From Erodium maritimum (taxonomy: Eukaryota > Streptophyta > Magnoliopsida > Geraniales > Geraniaceae): 64,000 nucleotides of DNA. The notes below the pieces were generated by a model, which was not told the DNA's origin, ran no database searches, and worked only from the letters and a program-made list of their open reading frames with translations. Position numbers and translations under genes: made by a program. The DNA lies in contig OY997594.1 of assembly GCA_963921825.1 (NCBI GenBank), positions 32,532,956-32,596,955 on the forward strand, in the 5' to 3' direction. Of the stretch, positions 21,057-30,544 are shown in pieces (positions within the stretch are counted from its first letter, which is position 1; each line of letters starts with the position of its first letter).

Positions 21057-21269
21057 GATCACGAGACGAGATGCTATTTACACCGTCAGCCACAAGATGA
21101 GATGGTGTTTGCACCATCGGTCACGAGACGAGATGCCCTTTGCACCGTCGGCCCCGAGACGAGTAGCCGTTTGCACCGTCGACCACGAGACGAGTAGCCG
21201 TTTACACCGTCGGCCACGAGACGATGTCGTTTGCACCATCGACCCCGAGACGAGTAGCCGTTTTCACCT
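21057..21269 (+). repeat. 31-bp tandem repeat, seven copies, in the TRIM interior
   Basis: Seven imperfect units follow the pattern CACGAGACGAGTAGCCGTTT plus GCACCGTCG. Because 31 is not a multiple of three, the frame rotates, and the open frames here are by-products of the repeat rather than genes. Confidence 0.85.
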
Positions 21270-21359
21270 TCCATCAAAGGCACTAGACATGATCGTTTTA
21301 TAATCTTCTTTTCAAGTTGAGCATTTCGAATCTCCATGCTTCAACTTGAGGGGGAGTAT

Positions 21360-21550
21360 TGGAGGTAATCAAATCAAACAAATAAATAAAATTGATTTAT
21401 TCTGATTTGATTTGATTTAATTTAATTACAATATTTAATTACAATATTATGTAATATTAGTTTCTTTATAGTTGTCTTGTAATCTTCTATAAATAGGACT
21501 AATGATTCCTCAATAAAATCATCCAACCTATTTTATTTTAGTATTTTACA
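21360..21550 (+). repeat. 3' LTR of the outer TRIM
   Basis: Begins TGGAGGTAATCAAATC after GAGGGGGAGTAT and ends TATTTTACA. It contains the same CTATAAATAGGA box and differs from the 5' copy by scattered substitutions and small indels, so the insertion is not very recent. Confidence 0.85.
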
Positions 21551-21735
21551 AGATTTAAATTAAAATAAAAAGTAAAATCAAAATTAGAGTATTATTTGGG
21601 TTAGTATGATATTTTTTTTTGTATTTTGATAGTTGTTATTTTTTTATTATATAAATATAGTTTATATTTAATTTTTTAAATATATTTGTGTAATATATAT
21701 TTATTAGTAATTAAAAATACTAATATTATATCTAC
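21551..21735. other. AT-rich spacer
   Basis: Only AT-rich sequence between the TRIM and the Harbinger element; nothing recognised. Confidence 0.5.
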
Positions 21736-22068
21736 TTAGAGCATCCACATTCGTTGGCGAGATGGCGCTGGCGGGAAGAAAACGCTGGCGGGGAGGTGGT
21801 TGGGAGTTAGCGGGGAGCTCGCTGGTGGGGAAGCTAGCCGTTAAGGTTATCGCTGACACTCCTCGCTGGCGAGGTTGACTTGGAATGTCTTGGTCGCCGC
21901 GTCAACCGTTGGTTGCTGACGCACTAGCGACACGTGTCCCTACACGGGCAGCCAACAATATTTTTTTTTACATTCCCCCTATAAATATTAACCCATCTAT
22001 TTCATTTTTCACCCACAATTCATCCTCTGTTCTCTCTTTTTTCCCTTTTACTTCAAATTTCTATTACA

Positions 22069-22944
22069 ATGGCGTTCGATCTCAACGAGTGGGGAATCAT
22101 TTATAAGTCGTTGACGTACGACCCGATGATGCAAGAGTTTTTTCCACCAAACCATCCATCCGATCCGACAATCAATGCATCTCCAACGCTTACCGAGCCC
22201 GCCGGCGTGGTTCCACTGAAGCCTAGAGGGAAGCGAGTTTTGTGGAGCGCCGAAGAGGACGAGCGGTTAGTTCGAGCTTGGATACACCATTCGTACGACT
22301 CAATTCATGGGAATCAGAAACATAATCTGAAGTACTGGGCGGCCATCACTGAAGAACTTGCTGGTACACGTGGACCGGATGATCCGTTAAGGACACATAA
22401 GTAGTGCAAAGACCATTGGGGTCAAGTCAATACGAGAGTGACGAGCTTCCAGAAGATGTTTGTCAAGAACTGCAGGGACCACCGGAGCGACCGTTCGGAT
22501 GATGAAATCATGTCATTGACCGAGCAGCAGTAAGATCAGGTGAATGGACATCCATTCACATGGAAACATTGGTGTAATCTAGTGAAAGACCAACACAAGT
22601 GGAATTCAAAATATTTTGCCGTCAAGGAGCCCGAGGAAGTCTACGGAGGGACACCGCGTAGTCAGTTCGATGTCGAGGATTCTAGCGACTCGGGGAAGCG
22701 CACTTGTGAAGACACGACGTTTGAGGACAGTCAGCAGACGACGGGTGCTAATATGGAGTGCCAAACGTCGTACAAGCGGCCTATGGATCAGAAGGTTGCC
22801 AAGACTGCGAGGCTCAGAGGTAAAAACCCTGTAGCCTCTAAGAAAGATATTGTCGAGAGTGTTCATCAGGCCCATTTAGTGGCCAAAGAAGCAAGCACCG
22901 CCAGTCTAAGAACCGCCTCCGGTCGATCCCGGTCGAACCAGTGA
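22069..22944 (+). pseudogene. Harbinger ORF A: Myb/SANT-like DNA-binding protein
   Basis: An ATG at 22069 opens one continuous frame of 292 codons with only two internal stops, at 22402-22404 and near 22531. Before the first stop lies the SANT-type domain: VLWSAEEDERLVRAWIHHSY, then KYWAAITEEL, and after the stop CKDHWGQVNTRVTSFQKMF. Next comes FTWKHWCNLVKDQHKW, and then a charged C-terminal part with KRPMDQKVAKTARLRGK, as in the NAM-associated C-terminal domain. Plant databases often label such proteins as glutathione S-transferase T3-like; that name does not describe their function. They are the DNA-binding partner of Harbinger transposases. The last ~13 codons may already belong to the inserted LTR. 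A short 5' leader with CTATAAATA (21980-21988) lies about 90 bp upstream and could be its TATA box. Confidence 0.82.
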
Positions 22945-25440
22945 ATTCTGGCTAAAGTTGACTTTTTGCCAGAAAAGTCAACTGATGACTCCGGGAGTCA
23001 TTCGGGACCTTTTCGGGGCCCAAAAATCTTAGCCGTCGTTACGGTTAGCTTAGTTGGACCGTTTCCTTTCAAATGACTGTAATTGAAAAAAAGTCAATTG
23101 TCGGTCAATTGGGGTCAAACTTCGCTTAATTAAGGACTAAAGCTAATTAATTAGAAGTGCTGATTTTTAATTTGAGTAGAGGTGGTCCCCACATGGACAC
23201 TTGTCCATGTTGGCTTGAAGTAGAAGAAATAGGTACAAAAGACTCATTTACCCCTCTATGTGTGGCCTTGAAGAGATAAGGGTAAGGGGGGCTTTTTGGG
23301 GATTTCAAAAGTAGGTTAAAGGCACAAAAAACAAGAGCAATTCAGCTCATTTATGCTTGTTGGCCGAATTTGAGAGAGAGAGAGAGGAAGAAGAAAAGGA
23401 GCTTTGAAAGCTTGAAGAAGAAGAAAGGAGGAAAAAGAGTGTCTTAAACCCATTTTCTACCCAAATCTTCCCATTTTCACTTGTTTCTTCACCTATTCTC
23501 CATTCTTAAGGTAAATCCCCAACTCTTTTTCGTTTTTGTTGATTTTTGGTTCATGGGTTTTGAGGAAAAATGATGAACTTGGTTGGGTTTTGAAGCTTTG
23601 GGTGTTGGATGATGTTTTTGGAGAGAAAATGATGTTGGATGATTGTTTTTAATTGGATTGTTGTGGTTTTGATGAAGACCCATCATGGGTAGTGAAGTAG
23701 ACACGTTTTAGGGACTGATTTGGAGGTTGGGAAGGTCAAAAATGGAGGTTTTGAGGGTTGTTTTTCGGGAAATCGAAGCTGGAGGAAGAAGACGGAACAG
23801 TGTCAGACCCGTTACGGATCCGTGACGGGCACCGTGACGGGAGACGTCACGGCTCCGTGAGGGAGACCGTGACGGCGCCAGTCACGGCTCCGTGAGGAGA
23901 ACCGTGACGTGCAGACCACGGATCCGTGACCCGAACCGTGACAGACCTGAGTTAGGCCTTTCGGGCCCATTTTTTGGATTTCGAGTAATCGGGACGGTTA
24001 TCTATAACCGAGTCCTTTTGGGGTAAATTGAGAATGTTTTCCTCTTTAAACCTTTGTGAATTACTCTTGATTCGAGTATTTAACTGTAATCCAAGACTTT
24101 GGACCCGAGCTTGACGGAGGAGGAGATCTTTGGACCACGTGAAGTGACGAGGAGGAAGCTAGCCAGGTCGTCCGCTGCTAGGATTGGATTTCTTTTGAGG
24201 TAGGGAAAGTAGCGAATAACGGTTTAATTGCGGAAAGTTACTAGTATGCCTATAGGTTGTAATTACTTGTTTAAATTGCTAGAATTGCATGATTAGGATG
24301 TGAGGAAAGAGCGAAATGAGGGATAACTTACGAGCCATGTCGAGCCATAAGTTTGGGATTGTCGTGCTGTAATGCATACGGGTCTTGTCGAGCCCTTAGG
24401 TTGTGTGTTGATTGAAATGCCATGATCTTTGATTGAGATGCATGATGTGTGATTTAGCCGTTGTTAGATTGAGAATCATGTTATGATGTGCTCGGTGTAG
24501 TGTGTTGATATGCTTGGGGCAAGTGTGTCATGCTTGTTATGACGTGAACCAATGGTTGTGATATGGTCGGGTGATTGATAGAACGACGTGATGTGTTGTG
24601 GTAAGATTGACTCGGTTGGTATGTCGTGAGTGATCTATGGCATTATGATGCGTGATATTATCTTGATGTGTGTCCCAAGAGGAGTTGTATTCCGGTATGG
24701 TACCTACACCGAGGGGGTGTGCCGGTGTAGGGTAGTACCTAGGCCGACGGTGTGGTCCCACGTATGCGCGGTCCCGCGGTGTGTTATTCCGGTATGATAC
24801 CTACATCGAGGGGGTATGCCGATGTAGGGCATCTAGGCCAACGGCTTGTGATTTGGCACTAGTTGTCGTGTTTATGCCCCGACGGATTTTTGGGAAGACA
24901 TCTAGGCCGATGGTGTATTCCGGTACGATGTACTGTGATTGTGCCCCGACGGATTTCCGGGAAGATATCTAGGCCAATGCTGTGTGTTCCGGTGTGATAT
25001 GATAGAGTCGGGCTGTGGACAGCCGGCGGAGTCGGGGACTGCGGTACGGGATATGTGCTTATTTTTACTGTATATTATATGCATGATACTTGGCTAAGTG
25101 GAGTGAGTATAGTGTGATAGTGGTCGTGTAAGTATGTTGGTGAGAGTGGTTTTAATCTTGAGACTGAGGATTGTGGGTATGAAAGTCCGTGTTGTGATTA
25201 GTTGTGTGTTGTGCTAGTATGCCCTAATTGGACGGTTACTCGTGGTGGTGAGCGGATACTCATCGCCTTAACTACTTTTTCCTACTGAGCGAAAGCTCAC
25301 CCCTTTACTTTATTGTTCTACAGGTTTGAGCAGGTTGTGATCTAGCGGGATTCTCGGAGCTGGGGAGCTAGTGAGGGTCTTAGGCTAGCTTTGTCTAGAG
25401 ACGTACAGTTTTACTTTTACTGAACTTATTTACTGTTTGT
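22905..25440 (+). repeat. Ty3-type LTR fragment inserted in the Harbinger element
   Basis: The left part shares CCGGAAAAGTCAAC-like sequence and CTTAGCCGTCGTTACGGT with the solo LTR at 59244. The right part shares CTACTGAGCGAAAGCTCACC and the following TTCTACAGG, plus GTCTAGAGACGTAC, with the LTRs at 4719 and 37631. The typical end GGGGCGTGACA is missing, so its 3' end is lost; the exact left border is uncertain. No internal retrotransposon sequence accompanies it. It contains a CCGTGA-rich palindromic array at 23806-23941 and a GGTATGATACCTAC-type repeat at 24680-25000. Confidence 0.7.
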
Positions 25441-25521
25441 TTTGCCGACCTCTTCTCCCAACAAGCTCTCTTATTCCCAAGCTTTTTTCGTTCTAAAGTT
25501 TCGCTCTTGTTCGAAGGTCCA

Positions 25522-25911
25522 ATGGCCGGCGTAGCAGCACACCCCTGGAGTCCCGAGGAAGAGATGGTGTTGGTCTTATGTTGACTACACGATGCCCGGC
25601 CGGGGCCAAATAATAGGTACTGACCGGAAGTGTTTGCCAATTTTGTCCAAAATGCTCCGGCCGGTGCCCCGCCGCGCACCCAATAGCAGTGCAGGGACCA
25701 CTGGCAGCATCTAGCCCGGAAAATCCACCGTTTTGAAATTTGCTACCGTGTAGCAGTTCAGGCAGCCCCACCGGGACAAACCGAAACATACTTTCGATCT
25801 GCAGCGACGGACGAGTATGTTAGCCGACATGCCCAGCAATTCACGAAGTATTATCTTTGGGAGGTCGTTAGAGACCAACCCAAATTCCTCCAGTACGTTC
25901 ACGAGCTGTAA
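25522..25911 (+). pseudogene. Harbinger ORF B: second, divergent Myb/SANT-like ORF
   Basis: From the ATG at 25522 a single frame runs 130 codons to a TAA at 25909-25911 with exactly three internal stops (two TGA, one TAG) and no frameshift. It reads MAGVAAHPWSPEEEMVLVLC, then QCRDHWQHLARKIHRFEICY, then FTKYYLWEVVRDQPKF. This is the same order of landmarks as in ORF A: acidic-preceded WS.EE helix, C.DHW segment, and the FT..LW.VV.DQPKF block. It lacks the NAM-associated C-terminal part. It is thus a short paralogue, probably once functional. Two of the stops could come from Trp codons and one from Gln by single C-to-T type changes. Confidence 0.72.
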
Positions 25912-26182
25912 ATCGTGAATATGTAATATCGTTTATGTTTTTATCTTTCTTGTGTGTGCTATTTATCGTAATAATAATAAAAGTATCGTTAGAATTTATA
26001 ATATATTTAATTATTAAAAATATATTTTTCCCTTAACGCTGGCGGCTCCCCGCCGGCAACAAAAACCCCACTGCAGTTTACGCAGGCGGTGAGCTGGCTA
26101 TGAAAGAAAAAAAAACATTTTTTTAATCCTCCCCGTCAGCACCATCTCGCCAGCTGTCGACGAGATGATTGTGGATGCTCTT

Positions 26183-26761
26183 AGACCTCAACTAACCCTA
26201 CTTAACGACTGAAAGTCCATATTATCTGACCGACACCTCGTTTTTACCAACCTCATTTGACAGTCGTTTCCATTCATTCATGAACACATTTTTATGCAGA
26301 TCATCCTCATTTAAATCACATCATTGCATTAAAAATTACATTGATGATTCAATCAAGCCAACTACCACTTACCATAGGTGAGAGCATTAGTAACAGTAAC
26401 AATTTTGTTAGGGTCTGGCGTAATATCAGGCATTTATGTAGCTGATGATTATGGTTGTTTTTAAATTAGACACAAACTGATTTTATTCAAATACTAAATT
26501 TAATAGCCATTAATAATCAAAAAATAATAATAGCCATAATTGTGGATTTGTAAAAGAAGCAAATGCTTAATTTGATTTTCTTTCCCTCTTAAGAAGACCT
26601 TTTACAGCGAGAGAAAAAGGAAAGAAGTAACCCAATAATACCCGGCCATTGAATTAGGCTGCGAGGTGATTAATAGCTTTGCAGATTCATTGATTACTTG
26701 CACCTAATCGAAGTAGTAAACCAATACAAATATGTGGGTGACGAAACCCTTTTGGTGAAGC
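26183..26761. other. Region upstream of the UGT gene
   Basis: No gene. It would contain the UGT promoter, but no TATA box at a convincing distance was found; CCCAATAAT occurs at about 26630. The sequence GAGAGCATTAGTAACAG near 26383 resembles a Harbinger-like MITE end, without a visible partner. Confidence 0.4.
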
Positions 26762-28106
26762 ATGAACGCCGAAACGGAAAGGCCACATGTGGCCCTCGTG
26801 ACGAGCCCCGGCATGGGCCACCTCATCCCCTTCCTCGAGCTCGCCAACCGCCTCGTCTCTCGTCACGGCTTCCGCCGAGTCACCGTCTTCACCACCGCCT
26901 CCGCTACCGACCTCAAACCTCCCCGCAATGTGGACGTCGTGTCGCTCCGGGAAACTGACACGTCCGCCCTGGTCACCTCCATCCTCGTGAGGTGTATGGT
27001 AGCCGTCCGCCTATCCTTGCCGGCGCTCCGGTCCGCTATATCCTCCATGGAACTCCGCCCGGCTGCGCTCATCGTTGATCAGTTCGCCACCGAGGCTCTT
27101 CCGGTCGCCGCCGAGTTCGAGATGAGAAAGTACGTGTTTTTCCCATGCAGTGCATGGTTTCTTGCACTGACCTTGTACGTCCCGAATCTTGACCGAGGCT
27201 TGGAGGACCGGCACGTGAAGGACCACCAACCGCTGTCGGTTCCTGGCTGTGAACCGGTCCGGTTCGAATGCACATTCGAGCCGATCCTGTGTAGGGAGTC
27301 GGACAGCGAGAGATTCTCTGAGTACGTCCGAATGGGGGTGGAGATCGCAAACTCTGATGGGGTTCTAGTCAACACGTGGAATGATCTTGAGCCCATAACC
27401 CTACTAGCTCTGGCAGGTGAAGGCAAGGCTCCGGTTTACCCGATCGATCCGGTAGTGAGGCCGATCGAACCGGGTTGGACGGGCCGGGTGAGGGAATGGC
27501 TGGACGTGCAACCTTTGGAGTCGGTGATTTATGTTTCTTTCGGGAGTGGCGGCACAATGTCGGCGGAGCAGACCGTTGAGATTGCGTGGGCCCTACAACT
27601 TAGCAAACAGAGATTCGTTTGGGTGGTGCGGCCGCAACGTTCTTCAACAGCGGCAAGAATGAAGATGGGACTCCGGACTACTTGCCAGACGGATTCCTGA
27701 CCCGGACCCGAGAGTTGGGGCTGGTGGTTCCTAAATGGGGTCCACAGTCGGAGATACTGGCCCACCCATCGGTGGGCGGGTTTTTCTCTCATTGTGGGTG
27801 GAACTCGACGGTGGAGAGTGTGGTGAACGGGTTCCGATGATCGCATGGCCGCTCTACGCGGAGCAGAAGTTGAACACGGCGATGGTGGTGGAGCATCTGG
27901 GGGTGGCAGTGCGGCCTCAAGTGGTGCCGACGGAGAGGGTGGTGCGGCGGGAGGAGATAGAGAAGATGGTGAGAGAGGTGATGGAGGGGGAGAGTGCAAG
28001 GAGGACCGTCACCAAGCAACTCAAACAAAGTGCAGAGAACGCATTGAAGATGGGTTCGTCTTATGAATCCATGTGCCAACTAGTCAAAACACTAAGCATT
28101 AAGTAA
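26762..28106 (+). pseudogene. UGT72-like UDP-glycosyltransferase with two frameshifts
   Basis: Family-1 plant glycosyltransferases move a sugar, mostly glucose, from UDP-sugar to small phenolic or other acceptors in the cytosol. The start at 26762 gives MNAETERPHVALV and then SPGMGHLIPF, with the catalytic His at residue 20; the partner Asp is probably residue 106 in LIVDQFATEAL. GVLVNTWNDLEP (residues 200-211) and VIYVSFGSGG are typical of the UGT72 group. The frame breaks near 27631, after WVVRP. A second frame continues with [13 protein letters not shown] and enters the PSPG box at 27736. The frame breaks again at 27829-27831, one G short in [14 protein letters not shown]. The box spans 131 bases, one less than its standard 44 codons. 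It ends in Glu-Gln, which fits UDP-glucose. There is no intron. The two breaks make it a pseudogene unless they are base-calling errors. Confidence 0.9.
27736..27866 (+). other. PSPG box of the UGT, one base short
   Basis: [23 protein letters not shown] and AEQ are the fixed positions of the plant secondary-product glycosyltransferase box, which holds the UDP-sugar. The Trp at position 22 and Gln at position 44 are present. The single missing base lies in the GGG run at 27829-27831. Confidence 0.92.
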
Positions 28107-29846
28107 GCCCAAGTACGTTTCAAAAAAAGTAAGCCCAAGCATAGCTTGGTCCATTGTTTGAGTTTGATAGGGACCTTGTATGCACCACTAACATTCTGTT
28201 CAACGGTGGTCTGTTTAACCCTATGAGATTTAATGACTTAGGAAATACATTCTCTCCTAATTATACTTTATTATGACTTTTCACTTATGTACACTAAATT
28301 ATAAAATCCGTCTAACTGTATCTTGGCTTTTTTGAAAGAAAAATAATCATGTGTCGAGCACGTAACCTTATATTTTTAAAAATTGACAAAAAACAGTTTG
28401 ACTTACCCTTCACCTTTGTCTTGCTTCATAGCTCCTCCACCCACTACGTCCTCTCATTATCCAATTCCATTCACACCCGCCTTTTTAGAACCCTCTCAAT
28501 CTCGCTACTGTTGGCAGAGATCTCGTCCACCAAAATAGGAACAATAGCCTCCATTTCTCACCACTACAGAACACATCTTAAGAAGCGCTGCATTTAAATA
28601 TATAACGTCTCTTAAGTGAAAATCCGAGAGACACTGCATTGATTAAGTAGCAGCTCTTAAGTAAAAACATGAGAGACACAACATTCAAATGTAACGTATC
28701 TTAAGTCACCTGTTATATTTTAATGGACTTGATTATGGTTGGTAAATGAACGTATGAGACGCTATATTTAAAATGTAGCACATGCTAACTTTTATGCACT
28801 TAATTACAGTTGTTAGCTTAAACTTAGGAGACGTTATATTTAAAACATAGCACCTCCTAAATTCATCAGATCTTCAAAACCATGTTGAACCTACCGGGAG
28901 CGGATTTCTCTCTAAATTTAAGAGATTTGAGCTCCCTCTTTTTGTCCATTTATTTGATATCGTCATCACTAAATATCTTAAGAGTTTGGGAATATATGAT
29001 ATATTTTACTAGTAGATAATATTTTTGAAATTGGTTTACTCAATTTAAAATGGTGTTGATTAGTTTAGAAAATTAGTTATACAGTTTATGTAGTTAATTG
29101 TTTATGCATAATAGAGAAAATATGTATCTGATCCCGCCAAGTTTGATGCAGAATCTCCAATCCCTTTTGTTGTTACATCTAGGGTTGGCAATATTTGTGT
29201 CACAAATATGATGTCATAACTTCATCTGTGTACAACCGGTGTATAGCTGAATGAAGATGTCAACACAGAATGCCATTGACATGATTGTGAACAATAGCAC
29301 ACGCACGTAGAACTCTTCAAGTATATCCAGAAGGTATCCATGCTTATCCTGGTCACAAGATTTGTTTCCTAGCTTAAAGATACTTCTTTAATAGATATAT
29401 TTTCTATTTTAGAACGTCTCTAGAACAAGGAAACAAGAAGATTCACTTTGATCGTGACTATAGAGATTGAGGAAATCCTAGGAGTCATGATACAAGGGAA
29501 TCAAAGCTATAAATACACATAAATTATTCATAGCTCGATGGTGTTCGAGAAAATACACTGCAAGCATATTCTGAGAAGTCGATGTCGTTGATTTTGTCCA
29601 GAGGGACTATCGTATGGATAGCTCTTGATTACATGATTACATAGTTCTCAAGCGTGTTGGATTAGCTTGTTGAGAAGTTGTATGAAATGAATCAAAGGGA
29701 TTGTTACTATGCTCTTGCTGTTCATCGTAACTGATTAAGCTTTGGAGTTGTATTCTTGTGATCGAAGCATCACAACCATTTTAGAAGGCCAAGAACAATC
29801 CGAGACTATGATCTTGGGCACCAATCAACCACATTGTCAAAAAGAG
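28107..29846. other. Intergenic DNA with possible CACTA-like terminus
   Basis: No coding region found. At 28562 CACTACAGAACACATC resembles the end of a CACTA (En/Spm) transposon. From there to about 28870 short motifs recur, such as CTCTTAAGT, GAGACGYTATATTTAAAA and AGCACCTCCTAA, reminiscent of subterminal repeats. No inverted right end is seen. The rest is AT-rich. Confidence 0.35.
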
Positions 29847-30530
29847 TCACATGCCTATGATCAGAGATGTGTCTTGGTAATAAGTTTGTGTAATTGAACT
29901 ATAAGTGGCTAAATATTCCACTGAAACCAAGTACCTGTCAATCTTGTAAGCTTGTGATTCAGCTCCAAACCATGTATATTTCCCTCCATTCATGCTCAAA
30001 TTAATGAGGTTGAGATTGTTGATGAGTGTTTGAAAGTTTGACATATATGATCTTGAACCCTTTTGAGAGGATCTCTCCTCTACTTCCAATACTGAATTGA
30101 AGTCTCCACCCAGCACAATGAGAGTTTCCTGATTTAGTAATGATAAGATTCCTTCTAGTTCTAACCAAAGATCTTTCCTCTGACTTCTAGAATTTAGGCC
30201 ATAGACATTGACAATACAATAATCTTTACTGAGATACACTGCTTTCCCAAACCAGATCAATGCACCATCTTTTTTGTGTGTATCCGTCATAAAAAAACTC
30301 TTTGGATCTCCACAATGAAATGATGCCACCAGACTTGCCAATATAGTCTATTGCAGATAGCTCCCACCCCCAGCCCAAACCACAGTATATAGCAAATTTG
30401 TAGGCAATGATTCTAGTTTTGTTTCTTTTAGTAGAATGAAATGAGGTAATCCCTTGTACACCAAGTTACCAAAACTTCTCCTCTTTTGTTTGGAGGAGAT
30501 TCCTCTCATGTTCTATGCGAGGAACTTCAT
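29847..30530 (-). pseudogene. LINE copy 1 ORF2, endonuclease part only
   Basis: The minus strand from 30530 starts MKFLA, with a stop in place of the expected Trp, then NMRGISSKQKRRSFG, as in other ORF2 starts here. From 30341 the apurinic-type endonuclease is readable: CIVNVYGLNS, LIVLGGDFNSVLEVEE, NGGKYTWFGAESQAYKIDRY. The fragment stops just before or in the final SDH motif. No reverse transcriptase follows. Confidence 0.82.
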
Positions 30531-30544
30531 GTTGTCTAAAAGGA

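Larger units (their letters stand above)
20335..21550 (+). mobile_element. Composite TRIM (small non-coding LTR retrotransposon)
   Basis: Two similar ~195-bp direct repeats (20335-20530, 21360-21550) flank about 830 bp. TGGTATCAGAGCC follows the first repeat directly and GAGGGGGAGTAT precedes the second, giving a complete LTR/PBS/PPT layout with no coding region. Inside lies a second, unrelated mini-LTR (20750-20861) with its own GAGGGGGG before it and a long primer-binding match after it. The element is therefore a TRIM built from, or invaded by, another TRIM. No clear 5-bp target duplication is visible at the outer ends. Confidence 0.82.
21739..26179 (+). mobile_element. PIF/Harbinger-type element carrying two Myb/SANT-like ORFs and an LTR fragment, no transposase
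   Basis: Both ends read GAGCATCCACA, inverted, and are flanked by TTA (21736-21738 and 26180-26182), the target duplication of PIF/Harbinger elements. The terminal similarity continues after a small offset as TGGCGAGATGGCGCTGGCGG. The interior holds ORF A (22069-22944), an inserted LTR fragment (about 22905-25440) and ORF B (25522-25911). No DDE transposase is present. In complete Harbinger elements a Myb/SANT-like protein works with the transposase at the element ends; here only that partner type is present, twice, in two divergent versions. The transposase remnant at 1-654 belongs to another element with a similar terminus. Confidence 0.85.

Noticed and set aside
27011-27999. Several long minus-strand frames across the UGT
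   Set aside because: They are antisense shadows of the GC-rich coding sequence; the plus strand carries all family motifs.
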